From: Pseudomonadota bacterium
Lineage (GTDB): Bacteria; Myxococcota; Myxococcia; Myxococcales; Anaeromyxobacteraceae
Assembly (NCBI GenBank): GCA_023411405.1
Contig: JAEYOU010000207.1
Coordinates: forward strand, 1-5,118
Direction: 5' to 3'
Length of the DNA: 5,118 bases
A program made the translations under genes and the position numbers. Numbering within the stretch: position 1 is the stretch's first letter; each line of letters starts with the position of its first letter. The notes beneath the pieces are model-generated. The model made no database searches. It was not told the DNA's origin and saw nothing but the letters and a program-made list of their open reading frames with translations. Shown here piece after piece: positions 1 through 5,118 of the stretch.

Positions 1-365
1 CCGTGGAGGAGCGCGCGGACGTAGAGCCCGGTCCCGCCGACCACGATCGGCAACCGCCCCCGCGCCGCGATCCCGGCGATGGCCTCGTCCGCGCGCGCCG
101 CCCAGCGGGCGGCGTCCATCCCCTCGCCTGGCTCGACCACGTCCACGAGGTGGTGCGGGACCGCCGCGAGCTCCGCGGACGTCGGCTTCGCCGTCCCGGC
201 GTCGAGGCCGCGGTACACCTGCTGCGAGTCCGCGTTCACGATCTCGCCGGCGAGCCGGCGCGCGAGCGCGAGCGCGAGCGCGGTCTTGCCGGAGGCGGTC
301 GGTCCGGCGACGACCAGGATCGCGCGACCCGGCGCGGCGGGCGCGCCGGCGGAGAGGGCTGCCAT
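1..365 (-). CDS. miaA: tRNA dimethylallyltransferase MiaA, N-terminal part (cut by window edge)
   Basis: MiaA transfers a dimethylallyl group from DMAPP to N6 of A37 in tRNAs that read UNN codons; it is a cytoplasmic P-loop enzyme. I translated the minus strand from ATG at 365-363 and read 121 codons before the left edge. Residues 21-28 are the P-loop GPTASGKT. Residues 46-62 carry the family signature DSQQVYRGLDAGTAKPT, whose Asp and Gln contact the substrate base. HHLVDVVEP lies at about 71-79 and VVGGTGLYVRALL at about 108-120. All are diagnostic for MiaA, which is usually about 300 residues, so over half lies outside. The ATG follows a possible -35/-10 pair with no room for a Shine-Dalgarno sequence, suggesting a leaderless start. 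An ATG 8 bases upstream is out of frame. The gene diverges from the MFS gene at 436. The identification is secure; the exact start is slightly less so. Confidence 0.96.
   Translation of the reverse strand, partial: MAALSAGAPAAPGRAILVVAGPTASGKTALALALARRLAGEIVNADSQQVYRGLDAGTAKPTSAELAAVPHHLVDVVEPGEGMDAARWAARADEAIAGIAARGRLPIVVGGTGLYVRALLH
261..282. repeat. Short tandem repeat CGCGAG, about 3.7 copies, inside miaA
   Basis: Three perfect CGCGAG units plus CGCG run from 261 to 282. On the minus strand they encode the alternating Ala-Leu run (ALALALA) directly after the MiaA P-loop, where a helix is expected. Each unit is six bases, so gain or loss of one would keep the reading frame. It is probably a by-product of GC-rich codon use rather than a functional repeat. 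Confidence 0.6.
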
Positions 366-371
366 CGCCCC

Positions 372-400
372 ATCTACGCGGGCGCGCCGAGGTGGGTCAA
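372..400 (-). promoter_or_regulatory. Candidate sigma70-type promoter for leaderless miaA
   Basis: On the minus strand TTGACC (400-395) resembles a -35 box. After a 17-base spacer comes GTAGAT (377-372), a weak -10 match. Six bases (GGGGCG) then separate it from the miaA ATG at 365, so a start site at the usual distance from the -10 box would fall on the A of the ATG. The -35 is good and the -10 mediocre. This is inference from sequence only. Confidence 0.4.
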
Positions 401-434
401 CCCGCCCTCGCTCCTGCGCCCGGCCTCCGGGGGC

Positions 435-440
435 TATGAT
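435..440 (+). promoter_or_regulatory. Candidate -10 box (TATGAT) for the MFS transporter
   Basis: TATGAT matches the TATAAT consensus at five of six positions and stands out in a very GC-rich stretch. I see no convincing -35 box 16-18 bases upstream. A start site at the usual distance would be near 447, downstream of the two ATG codons at 436 and 439. If this is the real promoter, translation would have to begin at the TTG at 460, which has GGAG at 451-454 five bases before it. The box overlaps the annotated ATG codons, so promoter and ATG start are mutually exclusive readings. Confidence 0.35.
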
Positions 441-1659
441 GCCGCGGCCCGGAGCTCCCTTGCGCCCGCACCGCACCGCCCTCTCGCTCGCCTTCTCCAT
501 CATCCTCCTCGACGTGATGGGGCTCACCCTCCTCTTCCCGGTGGGCGCGTACCTCGTCCAGCGCTACAGCCAGGACGCGCGCCACGTCGCGCTGCTCTCC
601 GCGATCTACGCGGCGGGCCAGTTCTGCGCGGCGCCGGCCCTGGGCTACCTCTCGGACCGGCTCGGACGTCGCCCCGTGATCCTCGCCTGCGTCTTCGGCC
701 AGGCGGCGGGGTACGTGCTCTTCGGCGTCGGCGGCGCGCTCTGGATCCTGTTCCTGGCGCGGGCGATGGCCGGCATCACCGGCGGGAGCATCTCCACGGC
801 GACCGCCTACATCGCCGACGTCTCGACCCCGGAGGAGCGGCCGCGCAACTTCACGCTCGTGGGCATCGCGTGGGGCGTCGGCCTCGTGATCGGGCCCGCC
901 ATCGGCGCCGCGGCCGGGCAGGTGCGCCTCGAGCTCCCCGCGTACATCGCCGCCGCGCTCGGCCTCGCCAGCGCGTGCCTCTGCTGGTTCTACCTCCCCG
1001 AGTCCCTCCCGCCCCAGCGCCGCGACCGCTCGCCGTTCCGGCTCTCCGCGCTCAACCCTCTCGGCTCGGTGCTCCGGACCTTCCGGCGGCCGATCTTCGT
1101 GCTCCCGCTGCTCGCGCTCTGCCTCTTCAACCTTGGCTTCCACGGCGCGAACGCCACCGAGGTCATCTACCTCATCCAGCGGTTCGGCGCGGCGCCGTGG
1201 CAGCTCGGGGCCTTGATGGCCGGCGCGGGCGTGGTGATCGCCCTCGTGCAGGGGATCTGGGTCCGCCAGCTCGTGCCGCGCCACGGCGAGAAGCGGACGG
1301 CGCTCGTCGCGCTCTCGGTCCAGTGCGCGGTCTCGGCCGGCACCCTGCTCGCGACGAGCTTCGTCGCGGTCGTCCCGGTGATCCTCCTGCGGAACGCGGC
1401 GAGCGCCTTCGTCTTCCCGTCCCTGGGTGGGCTCGTCTCCCGGCTCGCCGGCGAGGACGAGCAGGGGCAGCTCATGGGCGTGACCGCGGCGCTGCAGAGC
1501 CTCATGACCGCGCTCGGCCCCGCCGCAGCAGGCGAGGTGCACGAGCGGCTCTTCTCCGGCGCCGGCTACGCGCTCGGCGCGGTGCTGGTCGGCCTGGCGG
1601 CGATCGTGGCGAGCCGGCTTCGTCCGGCTCCTCGACCCACGCCCGTCCGCGCGCCCTGA
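436..1659 (+). CDS. TetA-like MFS (DHA1-type) drug/H+ antiporter
   Basis: A 407-residue inner-membrane major facilitator of the drug:H+ antiporter-1 type, close in layout to TetA proteins and of normal length. Hydrophobic segments fit 12 TMs in two halves with a cytoplasmic loop at about 190-215. TM1 holds an acidic residue in LLDVMG (D26), as in TetA. Motif A is GYLSDRLGRRP (70-80), with a degenerate second copy near 273-290. ARAMAGITGG (108-117) follows, and motif C GVGLVIGPAIG is at 147-157. DEQGQLMG (341-348) followed by LQSLMTALGP matches the TetA TM11 region. The substrate cannot be read from sequence, so tetracycline resistance should not be assumed. The start is uncertain: ATG at 436 or 439, or TTG at 460 with GGAG at 451-454; I give the longest. 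It diverges from miaA and converges on hisS, with 24 bases between the stops, so it is probably monocistronic. Confidence 0.9.
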   Translation: MMPRPGAPLRPHRTALSLAFSIILLDVMGLTLLFPVGAYLVQRYSQDARHVALLSAIYAAGQFCAAPALGYLSDRLGRRPVILACVFGQAAGYVLFGVGGALWILFLARAMAGITGGSISTATAYIADVSTPEERPRNFTLVGIAWGVGLVIGPAIGAAAGQVRLELPAYIAAALGLASACLCWFYLPESLPPQRRDRSPFRLSALNPLGSVLRTFRRPIFVLPLLALCLFNLGFHGANATEVIYLIQRFGAAPWQLGALMAGAGVVIALVQGIWVRQLVPRHGEKRTALVALSVQCAVSAGTLLATSFVAVVPVILLRNAASAFVFPSLGGLVSRLAGEDEQGQLMGVTAALQSLMTALGPAAAGEVHERLFSGAGYALGAVLVGLAAIVASRLRPAPRPTPVRAP

Positions 1660-1683
1660 GCGCGTCGACGCCCGGGCGCGCGC

Positions 1684-2928
1684 CTACCTCGTCACCCGCG
1701 CCGCCAGCTCGTCCAGCGCGACGGGCGTCTCCTCGCGCGTCGCCAGGTCCTTGAGCTTGGCCTGCCCGGTCGCGACCTCGTTCCCGCCGAGGACGACCGC
1801 GTACCGCGCGCCGACCCGCTCGGCCTGCTTGAACTGGGCCTTCAGCTTGCCGCCGCGCGGGTCGAGGTCGCAGGCGACGCCGGCCTTGCGCAGCGCCGCG
1901 GCGCGGCGGAGCCCCTCCATCGCGCCCGCGGCGTCGGCGCTGATGAAGAAGACGGCGGGGCGGCGCTCGGGGGCCGCGCGGCCGAGCTTCTCCAGCACCA
2001 TCGCGAGCCGCTCCTGCCCGAGGGCGAATCCGACCCCGGGCGTCGGCGGGCCGCCGAGCGTCTCGACCAGCTTGTCGTACCGGCCGCCGCCGGCGAGCGC
2101 CGACTGGGAGCCGAGCGCGTCGCTCGAGAACTCGAAGGCCGTCCGGACGTAGTAGTCGAGCCCGCGCACGAGCCGCGCGTCCACCGTGTACTCCACCCCG
2201 AGCGAAGTGAGCCCTTCCCGTACGCGGTCGAAGTGCGCGCGGCAGCCGTCGCAGAGCCGCTCGAGCAGGCGCGGCGCCTTCTCCAGCACCGGCTGGCAGC
2301 TCTCCACCTTGCAGTCGAGGACGCGCAGCGGGTTCCGCTCGATGCGATCGTTGCAGTCCGCGCAGAGCGCGCCCTTGTTCGCGGTGAGGTAGCCCTTCAG
2401 CTCGGCCACGTACGCGGGCCGGCAGTCGCCGTCGCCGACCGAGTTCACCTTGAGCCGTGCGGTCACCCCGAGCCGGCGGAAGTAGTCCGCCAGCATCGCG
2501 ATCTGCTCCGCGTCGAGATCCGGCTCGGCGATGCCGAAGGCCTCGCAGCCGATCTGGTGGAACTGGCGGTAGCGGCCCTTCTGCGGCCGTTCGCGGCGGA
2601 ACATGGGGCCCATGTAGAACCACTTCTGCGGCCCCTCGACGTACGCGCCGTGCTCGATGAAGGCGCGGACGACGCCCGCGGTCCCCTCGGGGCGGAGCGC
2701 GAGCAGCGCCTCGCCCTTGTCCTCGAAGGCGTACATCTCCTTGTTGACGATGTCCGTCGCCTCGCCCACCCCGCGGGCGAAGAGCTGCGCCGCCTCGACC
2801 GCGGGCGTCCGGATCTCGCGGTACCCGTGGAGCGCGAACACCTCGCGGGCGACCGCCTCCATCTCCTGCCAGCGGCCCACGTCGGCCGGCAGGAGGTCGT
2901 TCATCCCCTTCACGCCGTTGATCTTCAC
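1684..2928 (-). CDS. hisS: Histidyl-tRNA synthetase
   Basis: A class IIa aminoacyl-tRNA synthetase that charges tRNA-His in the cytoplasm; 414 residues is the normal length. The N-terminus (KINGVKGMNDLLP) matches the usual start of the family. Motif 1 is around EIRTPAVE (38-45). Motif 2 spans about 104-130 with FYMGPMFRRERPQKGRYRQF. The histidine-specific loop is VRGLDYYVR (254-262). Motif 3 is GVGFALGQERL (298-308). The anticodon-binding domain starts near 324 and contains DPRGGKLKAQFKQA. The insertion domain carries six cysteines: C189/C192, C206, C211 and C226/C229. I chose GTG at 2928 because it fits homologue starts; GTG at 2964 would add 12 residues (MRARPVSGIYAA) and is limited by an in-frame stop just upstream. 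Neither start has a clear Shine-Dalgarno sequence. It is the last gene of a minus-strand run with psd and the propeller fragment, 86 bases after the latter. Confidence 0.97.
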   Translation of the reverse strand: MKINGVKGMNDLLPADVGRWQEMEAVAREVFALHGYREIRTPAVEAAQLFARGVGEATDIVNKEMYAFEDKGEALLALRPEGTAGVVRAFIEHGAYVEGPQKWFYMGPMFRRERPQKGRYRQFHQIGCEAFGIAEPDLDAEQIAMLADYFRRLGVTARLKVNSVGDGDCRPAYVAELKGYLTANKGALCADCNDRIERNPLRVLDCKVESCQPVLEKAPRLLERLCDGCRAHFDRVREGLTSLGVEYTVDARLVRGLDYYVRTAFEFSSDALGSQSALAGGGRYDKLVETLGGPPTPGVGFALGQERLAMVLEKLGRAAPERRPAVFFISADAAGAMEGLRRAAALRKAGVACDLDPRGGKLKAQFKQAERVGARYAVVLGGNEVATGQAKLKDLATREETPVALDELAARVTR

Positions 2929-3014
2929 GGCGGCGTAGATACCAGAGACAGGGCGGGCGCGCACGGATCAAGGGCCGAGGATGGACCGCGGGCGCGGGTT
3001 CGTTCAGGGAGTCG

Positions 3015-3341
3015 TCAGCGCACCCGGATCCCGTAGATCGTCCCGCCGCGCGTCGCGAGGACGATCGTGTCGTCGAACACGGCCGGCGACGCCTCGACGT
3101 TGGCGTCGAGCTGGAGCCGCGCCGCGACCTTCCCGTCCGCGCCGTCCACGAGCAGGAGCCGCCCGGCGCGGTCGGCCTGGACGATCCACGTCTTGCCCGC
3201 GGCCGCGTCGCGCGCGGCGGTCGGGGTGGACCAGAGGTCCGCGCCGACCTTCAGGCGCCAGAGCTCGCGCCCGTCGTCCTTGGCGAGGGCGAGGATCGCG
3301 CCCGGCTCCGGGCAGAGGCAGAGGGCGGGGACCCCGCCCAT
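3015..3341 (-). CDS. Short PQQ-type beta-propeller repeat protein, probably a C-terminal remnant
   Basis: A 108-residue frame with PQQ-like propeller repeats. One blade is ILALAKDDGRELWRLKVGA (16-34), with the typical Gly-x-x-x-Trp turn. A second blade is IVQADRAGRLLLVDGADGK (53-71), followed by EASPAVFDDTIVLATRGGTIYGI (83-105), which looks like the closing strand of a propeller C-terminus. Propellers of this type usually have six to eight blades in 350 or more residues, so about two blades is far too short to close a ring. There is no signal peptide. ATG at 3341 has GAGG (3352-3349) seven bases upstream and starts 14 bases after the psd stop, so it may be translated with psd. hisS follows on the same strand. 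It may be the tail of a BamB-like outer-membrane assembly lipoprotein or another propeller whose front was lost. A genuine small protein is also possible. Family assignment is good; function is unknown. Confidence 0.65.
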   Translation of the reverse strand: MGGVPALCLCPEPGAILALAKDDGRELWRLKVGADLWSTPTAARDAAAGKTWIVQADRAGRLLLVDGADGKVAARLQLDANVEASPAVFDDTIVLATRGGTIYGIRVR

Positions 3342-3348
3342 GTACCAT

Positions 3349-3352
3349 CCTC
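3349..3352 (-). promoter_or_regulatory. Ribosome binding site (GAGG) for the propeller fragment
   Basis: On the minus strand GAGG lies seven bases before the ATG at 3341 and begins three bases after the psd TAG (3358-3356). It is one of the few recognisable Shine-Dalgarno sequences in the window. It favours the 3341 ATG over the out-of-frame ATG at 3348, which abuts it. The position suggests coupling to psd translation. Confidence 0.5.
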
Positions 3353-3355
3353 GCC

Positions 3356-4243
3356 CTACACTCCGCGGCCAGGCGACCGAAGGTCGAACCGCTCGGCCTC
3401 GCCCGCCCCGATCGCCTCCCCCACCCGCACCCGCACGCCCGGCGCGAGCCGCGCGTCGAGCGCGACGCGCCCCGGCTCGAAGACGAGGACCACGGTCGAG
3501 CCCATCTCGAAGGCGCCCAGCTCTCCGCCCTTCTCCACCGGGATCGGCGCCTCGTAGTCGCGCGCGGTGACCCGCGCGCCGCGGAGGTTCGTCAGGGGGA
3601 CCGTGGGGTCGTAGTACGCGCGCACACGCCCCACGACGGTCGCCCCGACGGCGACCACTGCGCAGGCGCCGAGCGGCGTCGCGAGCACGGTGACGAGCCG
3701 CTCGTTGACGGTGAAGAGCCCGGGGACGGTCCGCACGGACGCAGGGTTCACCGGCCAGAGCCGTCCGGGCACGTAGCGGTACCCGGTGACGGCGCCGCCG
3801 AGCGGGAAGTGGATGCGGTGGTAGTCGCGCGGCGAGAGGTAGACGGTCGCGTACGCGCCGCCCTCGAGCCGCCGCGCCAGGGCCGCGTCGCCGAGGAGCG
3901 CCCCGAGGCCGTAGTCGATCCCCTTCGCCTGCAGGAGCCGACCGCCGGCCGCGACGCCCACCTCGGAGACGACCCCGTCCACCGGCGACACGGCCACGCG
4001 CTCGCCGGCGGCGATCGGCCGGAGGCCGGGCCGGAGCGGGCGCGCGAAGAACTCCCCGAACGTCTCGTACGCGGTGAGCTCCGCGCACTCGGAGAGATCG
4101 ATCCCGTAGCGGGCCGCGAACGCGCGCATGGCGGCCCGCCGGATCCCGGCGGGGGCGCGCCAGCGGGTGAGCGCCCCTGCGGCACGCGAGAGGGCGTTCT
4201 TGGGGAGGAGGCGGAGGGCACCGACGAAGAGGCGGTCGTTCAT
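3356..4243 (-). CDS. psd: Phosphatidylserine decarboxylase proenzyme (type I)
   Basis: Decarboxylates phosphatidylserine to phosphatidylethanolamine at the inner membrane using a pyruvoyl group it makes by cutting itself. The 295-residue frame is near the usual length (E. coli 322). The N-terminus NDRLFVGALRLLPKNALSR is typical of the family. SPVDGVVSEVG (86-96) contains the conserved Asp D89. SPRDYHRIHFPLGG (137-150) carries the conserved His residues H142 and H145. MGST (247-250) is the autocleavage site: cutting between G248 and S249 would leave a large beta chain and a 47-residue alpha chain whose N-terminal Ser becomes pyruvoyl. This matches the Asp-His-Ser set known in the E. coli enzyme, so it should be active. 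ATG at 4243 fits homologue starts but has no clear Shine-Dalgarno sequence; a TACACT box lies just upstream. No pssA partner is visible. It leads a minus-strand run into the propeller fragment and hisS. Confidence 0.97.
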   Translation of the reverse strand: MNDRLFVGALRLLPKNALSRAAGALTRWRAPAGIRRAAMRAFAARYGIDLSECAELTAYETFGEFFARPLRPGLRPIAAGERVAVSPVDGVVSEVGVAAGGRLLQAKGIDYGLGALLGDAALARRLEGGAYATVYLSPRDYHRIHFPLGGAVTGYRYVPGRLWPVNPASVRTVPGLFTVNERLVTVLATPLGACAVVAVGATVVGRVRAYYDPTVPLTNLRGARVTARDYEAPIPVEKGGELGAFEMGSTVVLVFEPGRVALDARLAPGVRVRVGEAIGAGEAERFDLRSPGRGV

Positions 4244-4254
4244 GGGGCGGACGG

Positions 4255-4260
4255 AGTGTA
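4255..4260 (-). promoter_or_regulatory. Candidate -10 box (TACACT) for psd
   Basis: On the minus strand TACACT (4260-4255) matches TATAAT at four positions, including the key TA...T. It ends 11 bases before the psd ATG at 4243, so a start site would be about five bases ahead of the ATG, giving an almost leaderless mRNA. I see no good -35 box at 16-18 bases. Weak evidence on its own. Confidence 0.3.
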
Positions 4261-4291
4261 GTCGGTAAACTCGCGGTCCGGGAGGCCGTCA

Positions 4292-4324
4292 CCGCTCGTG
4301 CTTCGACAGGCTCAGCACGAGCGG
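4292..4324. repeat. REP-like palindromic element (11-bp perfect stem, 11-base loop)
   Basis: CCGCTCGTGCT (4292-4302) is exactly complementary to AGCACGAGCGG (4314-4324), around the loop TCGACAGGCTC. The CTTCGACAGGCTCAGCACGAGCGG arm-plus-loop sequence closely resembles a short interspersed palindrome that I recall as widespread in genomes of many bacterial phyla; it often leaves spurious peptides such as LRQAQHER or LSLSKHER in predicted proteins, and both are encoded here. It sits between the divergent psd and phosphoesterase genes, just upstream of the latter's -10 box. There is only one copy in this window. It could act as a REP-type mobile palindrome, a protein-binding site or an RNA hairpin. 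There is no T-run, so it is not an obvious intrinsic terminator. Confidence 0.75.
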
Positions 4325-4342
4325 ATGCTCGGTCCGGACGGC

Positions 4343-4348
4343 TACAAT
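4343..4348 (+). promoter_or_regulatory. Candidate -10 box (TACAAT) for leaderless phosphoesterase mRNA
   Basis: TACAAT matches TATAAT at five of six positions and is followed by exactly six bases before the GTG at 4355, so transcription would be expected to start on the start codon itself. No Shine-Dalgarno sequence precedes that GTG. The -35 position (about 4320-4325) falls on the end of the palindromic element and shows no TTGACA-like sequence. Confidence 0.45.
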
Positions 4349-4354
4349 GCCGAT

Positions 4355-4876
4355 GTGCGGATCGCCCTCGTCTCCGACACCCACGGCCTCACGGACCCCA
4401 AGCTCCCGGAGCTGTTCCAGGGGTGCGAGCGCGTGCTCCACGCCGGGGACATCGTGACCACGCCGGTGCTCGACACGCTCGAGCGGATCGCGCCGGTGAC
4501 CGCCGTCCGCGGCAACAACGACGTCGCGCCGTCGTTCGATCGCCTCCCGGAGACGGTCTGCCTCCCGGTGGAGGAGCTGCGCCTCTTCATGATCCACGAC
4601 CTCGGCGACCGGGTGCGGCCGAGGCCGCGGGCGGGCGCGGCGCTCGCCCGCGAGCGGCCGCACATCGTCGTCCACGGCCACTCCCACCGGCCCGGCGCGC
4701 TCCTGCACGCCGGGCGCCTCTTCGTGAACCCCGGCAGCGCCGGCCCGCGGCGGTTCACCCTGCCCCGGACCGCCGCGATCCTGACCGTCGCCGGGCGCCG
4801 CGCGCACGTCGCCTTCTTCGAGCTCTCGGGCGAGCGGCCCGCGCCGCACGGCCCGGTGTTCGAGACGGAGCTGTGA
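4355..4876 (+). CDS. YfcE/MJ0936-family metallophosphoesterase
   Basis: A 173-residue calcineurin-like phosphoesterase of the compact YfcE/MJ0936 type: two-metal enzymes that hydrolyse phosphodiesters in vitro, with natural substrates mostly unknown. Metal-binding motifs appear in order: D8-x-H10 (VSDTHG), D32 (HAGDI), N54 (RGNND, usually GNCD), H81 (MIHD, where most relatives have HG), and GHSH at 108-111 (usually GHTH). NPGS (125-128) completes the set, so it should be active. I chose GTG at 4355 because MRIALVSDTHG is the typical family N-terminus. The frame stays open upstream to 4298, but that extension (LRQAQHER...) is translated palindrome and not protein-like; an ATG at 4325 is a less likely alternative. 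The stop TGA (4874-4876) overlaps the next gene's GTG (4873-4875), so the two are probably translated together. It diverges from psd. Confidence 0.9.
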   Translation: MRIALVSDTHGLTDPKLPELFQGCERVLHAGDIVTTPVLDTLERIAPVTAVRGNNDVAPSFDRLPETVCLPVEELRLFMIHDLGDRVRPRPRAGAALARERPHIVVHGHSHRPGALLHAGRLFVNPGSAGPRRFTLPRTAAILTVAGRRAHVAFFELSGERPAPHGPVFETEL

Positions 4877-5118
4877 GCCTCCCGCCGCCCGATCGGCTGC
4901 TCCGCGCCGTCGGCCTGGACGACGCCCCGTTCCGGCGCGGGGCCCGGGGCGACGTCGGCGTCGCCGGCGTGGTCTGCGCGGGCACGCGGTTCGAGGGGCT
5001 GCTCTGGGGACGCGTGCGCCAGGACGGCTGGAACGCGACCGACGTCCTCCTCGACCTCGTCGGCGCGAGCAAGTTCCTCCCGCAGCTCCACCTCGTGCTC
5101 CTCGACGGCATCTCTCTC
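4873..5118 (+). CDS. DUF99 (COG1628) endonuclease V-homologous protein, N-terminal part (cut by window edge)
   Basis: I translated 82 codons from GTG at 4873 to the right edge. The pattern matches DUF99: RAVGLDDAPFRRG (11-23), VGVAGVVCAG (28-37), EGLLWGRVRQDGWNATD (41-57) and LHLVLLDGISL (72-82). DUF99 members read roughly GIDDGPF...VVGVV...DGxDAT...LLDGIT. The family is common in archaea and scattered in bacteria; it is related to endonuclease V, which cuts nucleic acid next to deoxyinosine or inosine, but its own function is not established as far as I know. D16 or D17 and D78 could correspond to two endonuclease V metal ligands; I do not see an obvious equivalent of its catalytic Glu. GTG overlaps the phosphoesterase stop in GTGA; GGAG at 4867-4870 is only two bases away, so coupling through termination-reinitiation is likely. 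About half or more of the protein is missing. Confidence 0.8.
   Translation, partial: MSLPPPDRLLRAVGLDDAPFRRGARGDVGVAGVVCAGTRFEGLLWGRVRQDGWNATDVLLDLVGASKFLPQLHLVLLDGISL

Noticed and set aside
79..435. Upstream extension of the MFS frame
   Set aside because: Open only by chance; it lies antisense to miaA and is low-complexity, with no membrane segment or MFS homology before residue 436.
397..1542. Long minus-strand open frame opposite the MFS gene
   Set aside because: Charged Glu/Arg/His-rich shadow typical of the antisense of a GC-rich gene; the MFS frame has clear motifs.
1660..1683. Possible bidirectional terminator between the convergent MFS and hisS genes
   Set aside because: The 24 bases contain short GC palindromes such as GCGTCGACGC and GCCCGGGC but no stable stem followed by a T-run on either strand; such palindromes are common by chance at this GC level.
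3..1754. Long open frame on the plus strand overlapping miaA and the MFS gene
   Set aside because: Arg/Pro/Ala-rich translation with no recognisable motif; an out-of-frame shadow caused by high GC.
2935..2941. TATCTAC on the minus strand as a -10 box for hisS at GTG 2928
   Set aside because: It matches only the TAT of the consensus, lacks the final T, and has no -35 box at a fitting distance; hisS may be read through from psd.
2981..4261. Long plus-strand open frame opposite psd and the propeller fragment
   Set aside because: Low-complexity Arg/Pro/Gly-rich translation; psd on the other strand has full catalytic motifs.
3342..4292. Continuous open frame upstream of the propeller fragment, which would make it 425 residues
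   Set aside because: The upstream part is out-of-frame psd sequence with no propeller-like repeats; the repeat pattern begins only after the ATG at 3341.
4332..4339. GTCCGGAC 8-bp palindrome upstream of the phosphoesterase -10 box
   Set aside because: Could be an operator half, but short GC palindromes of this size are expected by chance here.

Overview
The window is very GC-rich (well above two thirds G+C by eye). Protein-coding genes fill almost all of it, with short intergenic gaps and strong G/C preference at third codon positions. That fits a high-GC environmental bacterium such as a Myxococcota/Deltaproteobacteria- or Rokubacteria-like lineage. The taxon is an inference; no rRNA or other decisive marker is present. 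I see no tRNA, rRNA, CRISPR array or intact insertion sequence.

Layout. (1) Bases 1-365, minus strand: N-terminal 121 codons of miaA (tRNA A37 dimethylallyltransferase), running off the left edge. (2) A 70-base divergent spacer, then 436-1659, plus strand: a 12-TM TetA-like MFS efflux transporter. (3) It converges on a minus-strand cluster whose transcription order is psd (4243-3356, phosphatidylserine decarboxylase), a 108-codon PQQ-type beta-propeller fragment (3341-3015) and hisS (2928-1684, histidyl-tRNA synthetase). (4) A divergent spacer (4244-4354) holds a perfect 11-bp inverted repeat of a REP-like type found in many bacterial genomes, plus candidate -10 boxes facing both ways. (5) On the plus strand, a YfcE/MJ0936-type metallophosphoesterase (4355-4876) whose stop overlaps the GTG start of a DUF99/COG1628 (endonuclease V-homologous) protein (4873 to the right edge).

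How they work together: miaA and hisS serve translation, psd makes phosphatidylethanolamine and the MFS protein is an exporter, so most of the window is housekeeping. The least ordinary parts are the orphan propeller fragment between psd and hisS, the translationally coupled phosphoesterase-DUF99 pair, the palindromic element in the divergent promoter region, and a recurring '-10 box, six bases, start codon' geometry that suggests leaderless mRNAs. I do not see a clearly new multi-gene system. The phosphoesterase-DUF99 pair, which continues beyond the window, is the best lead.
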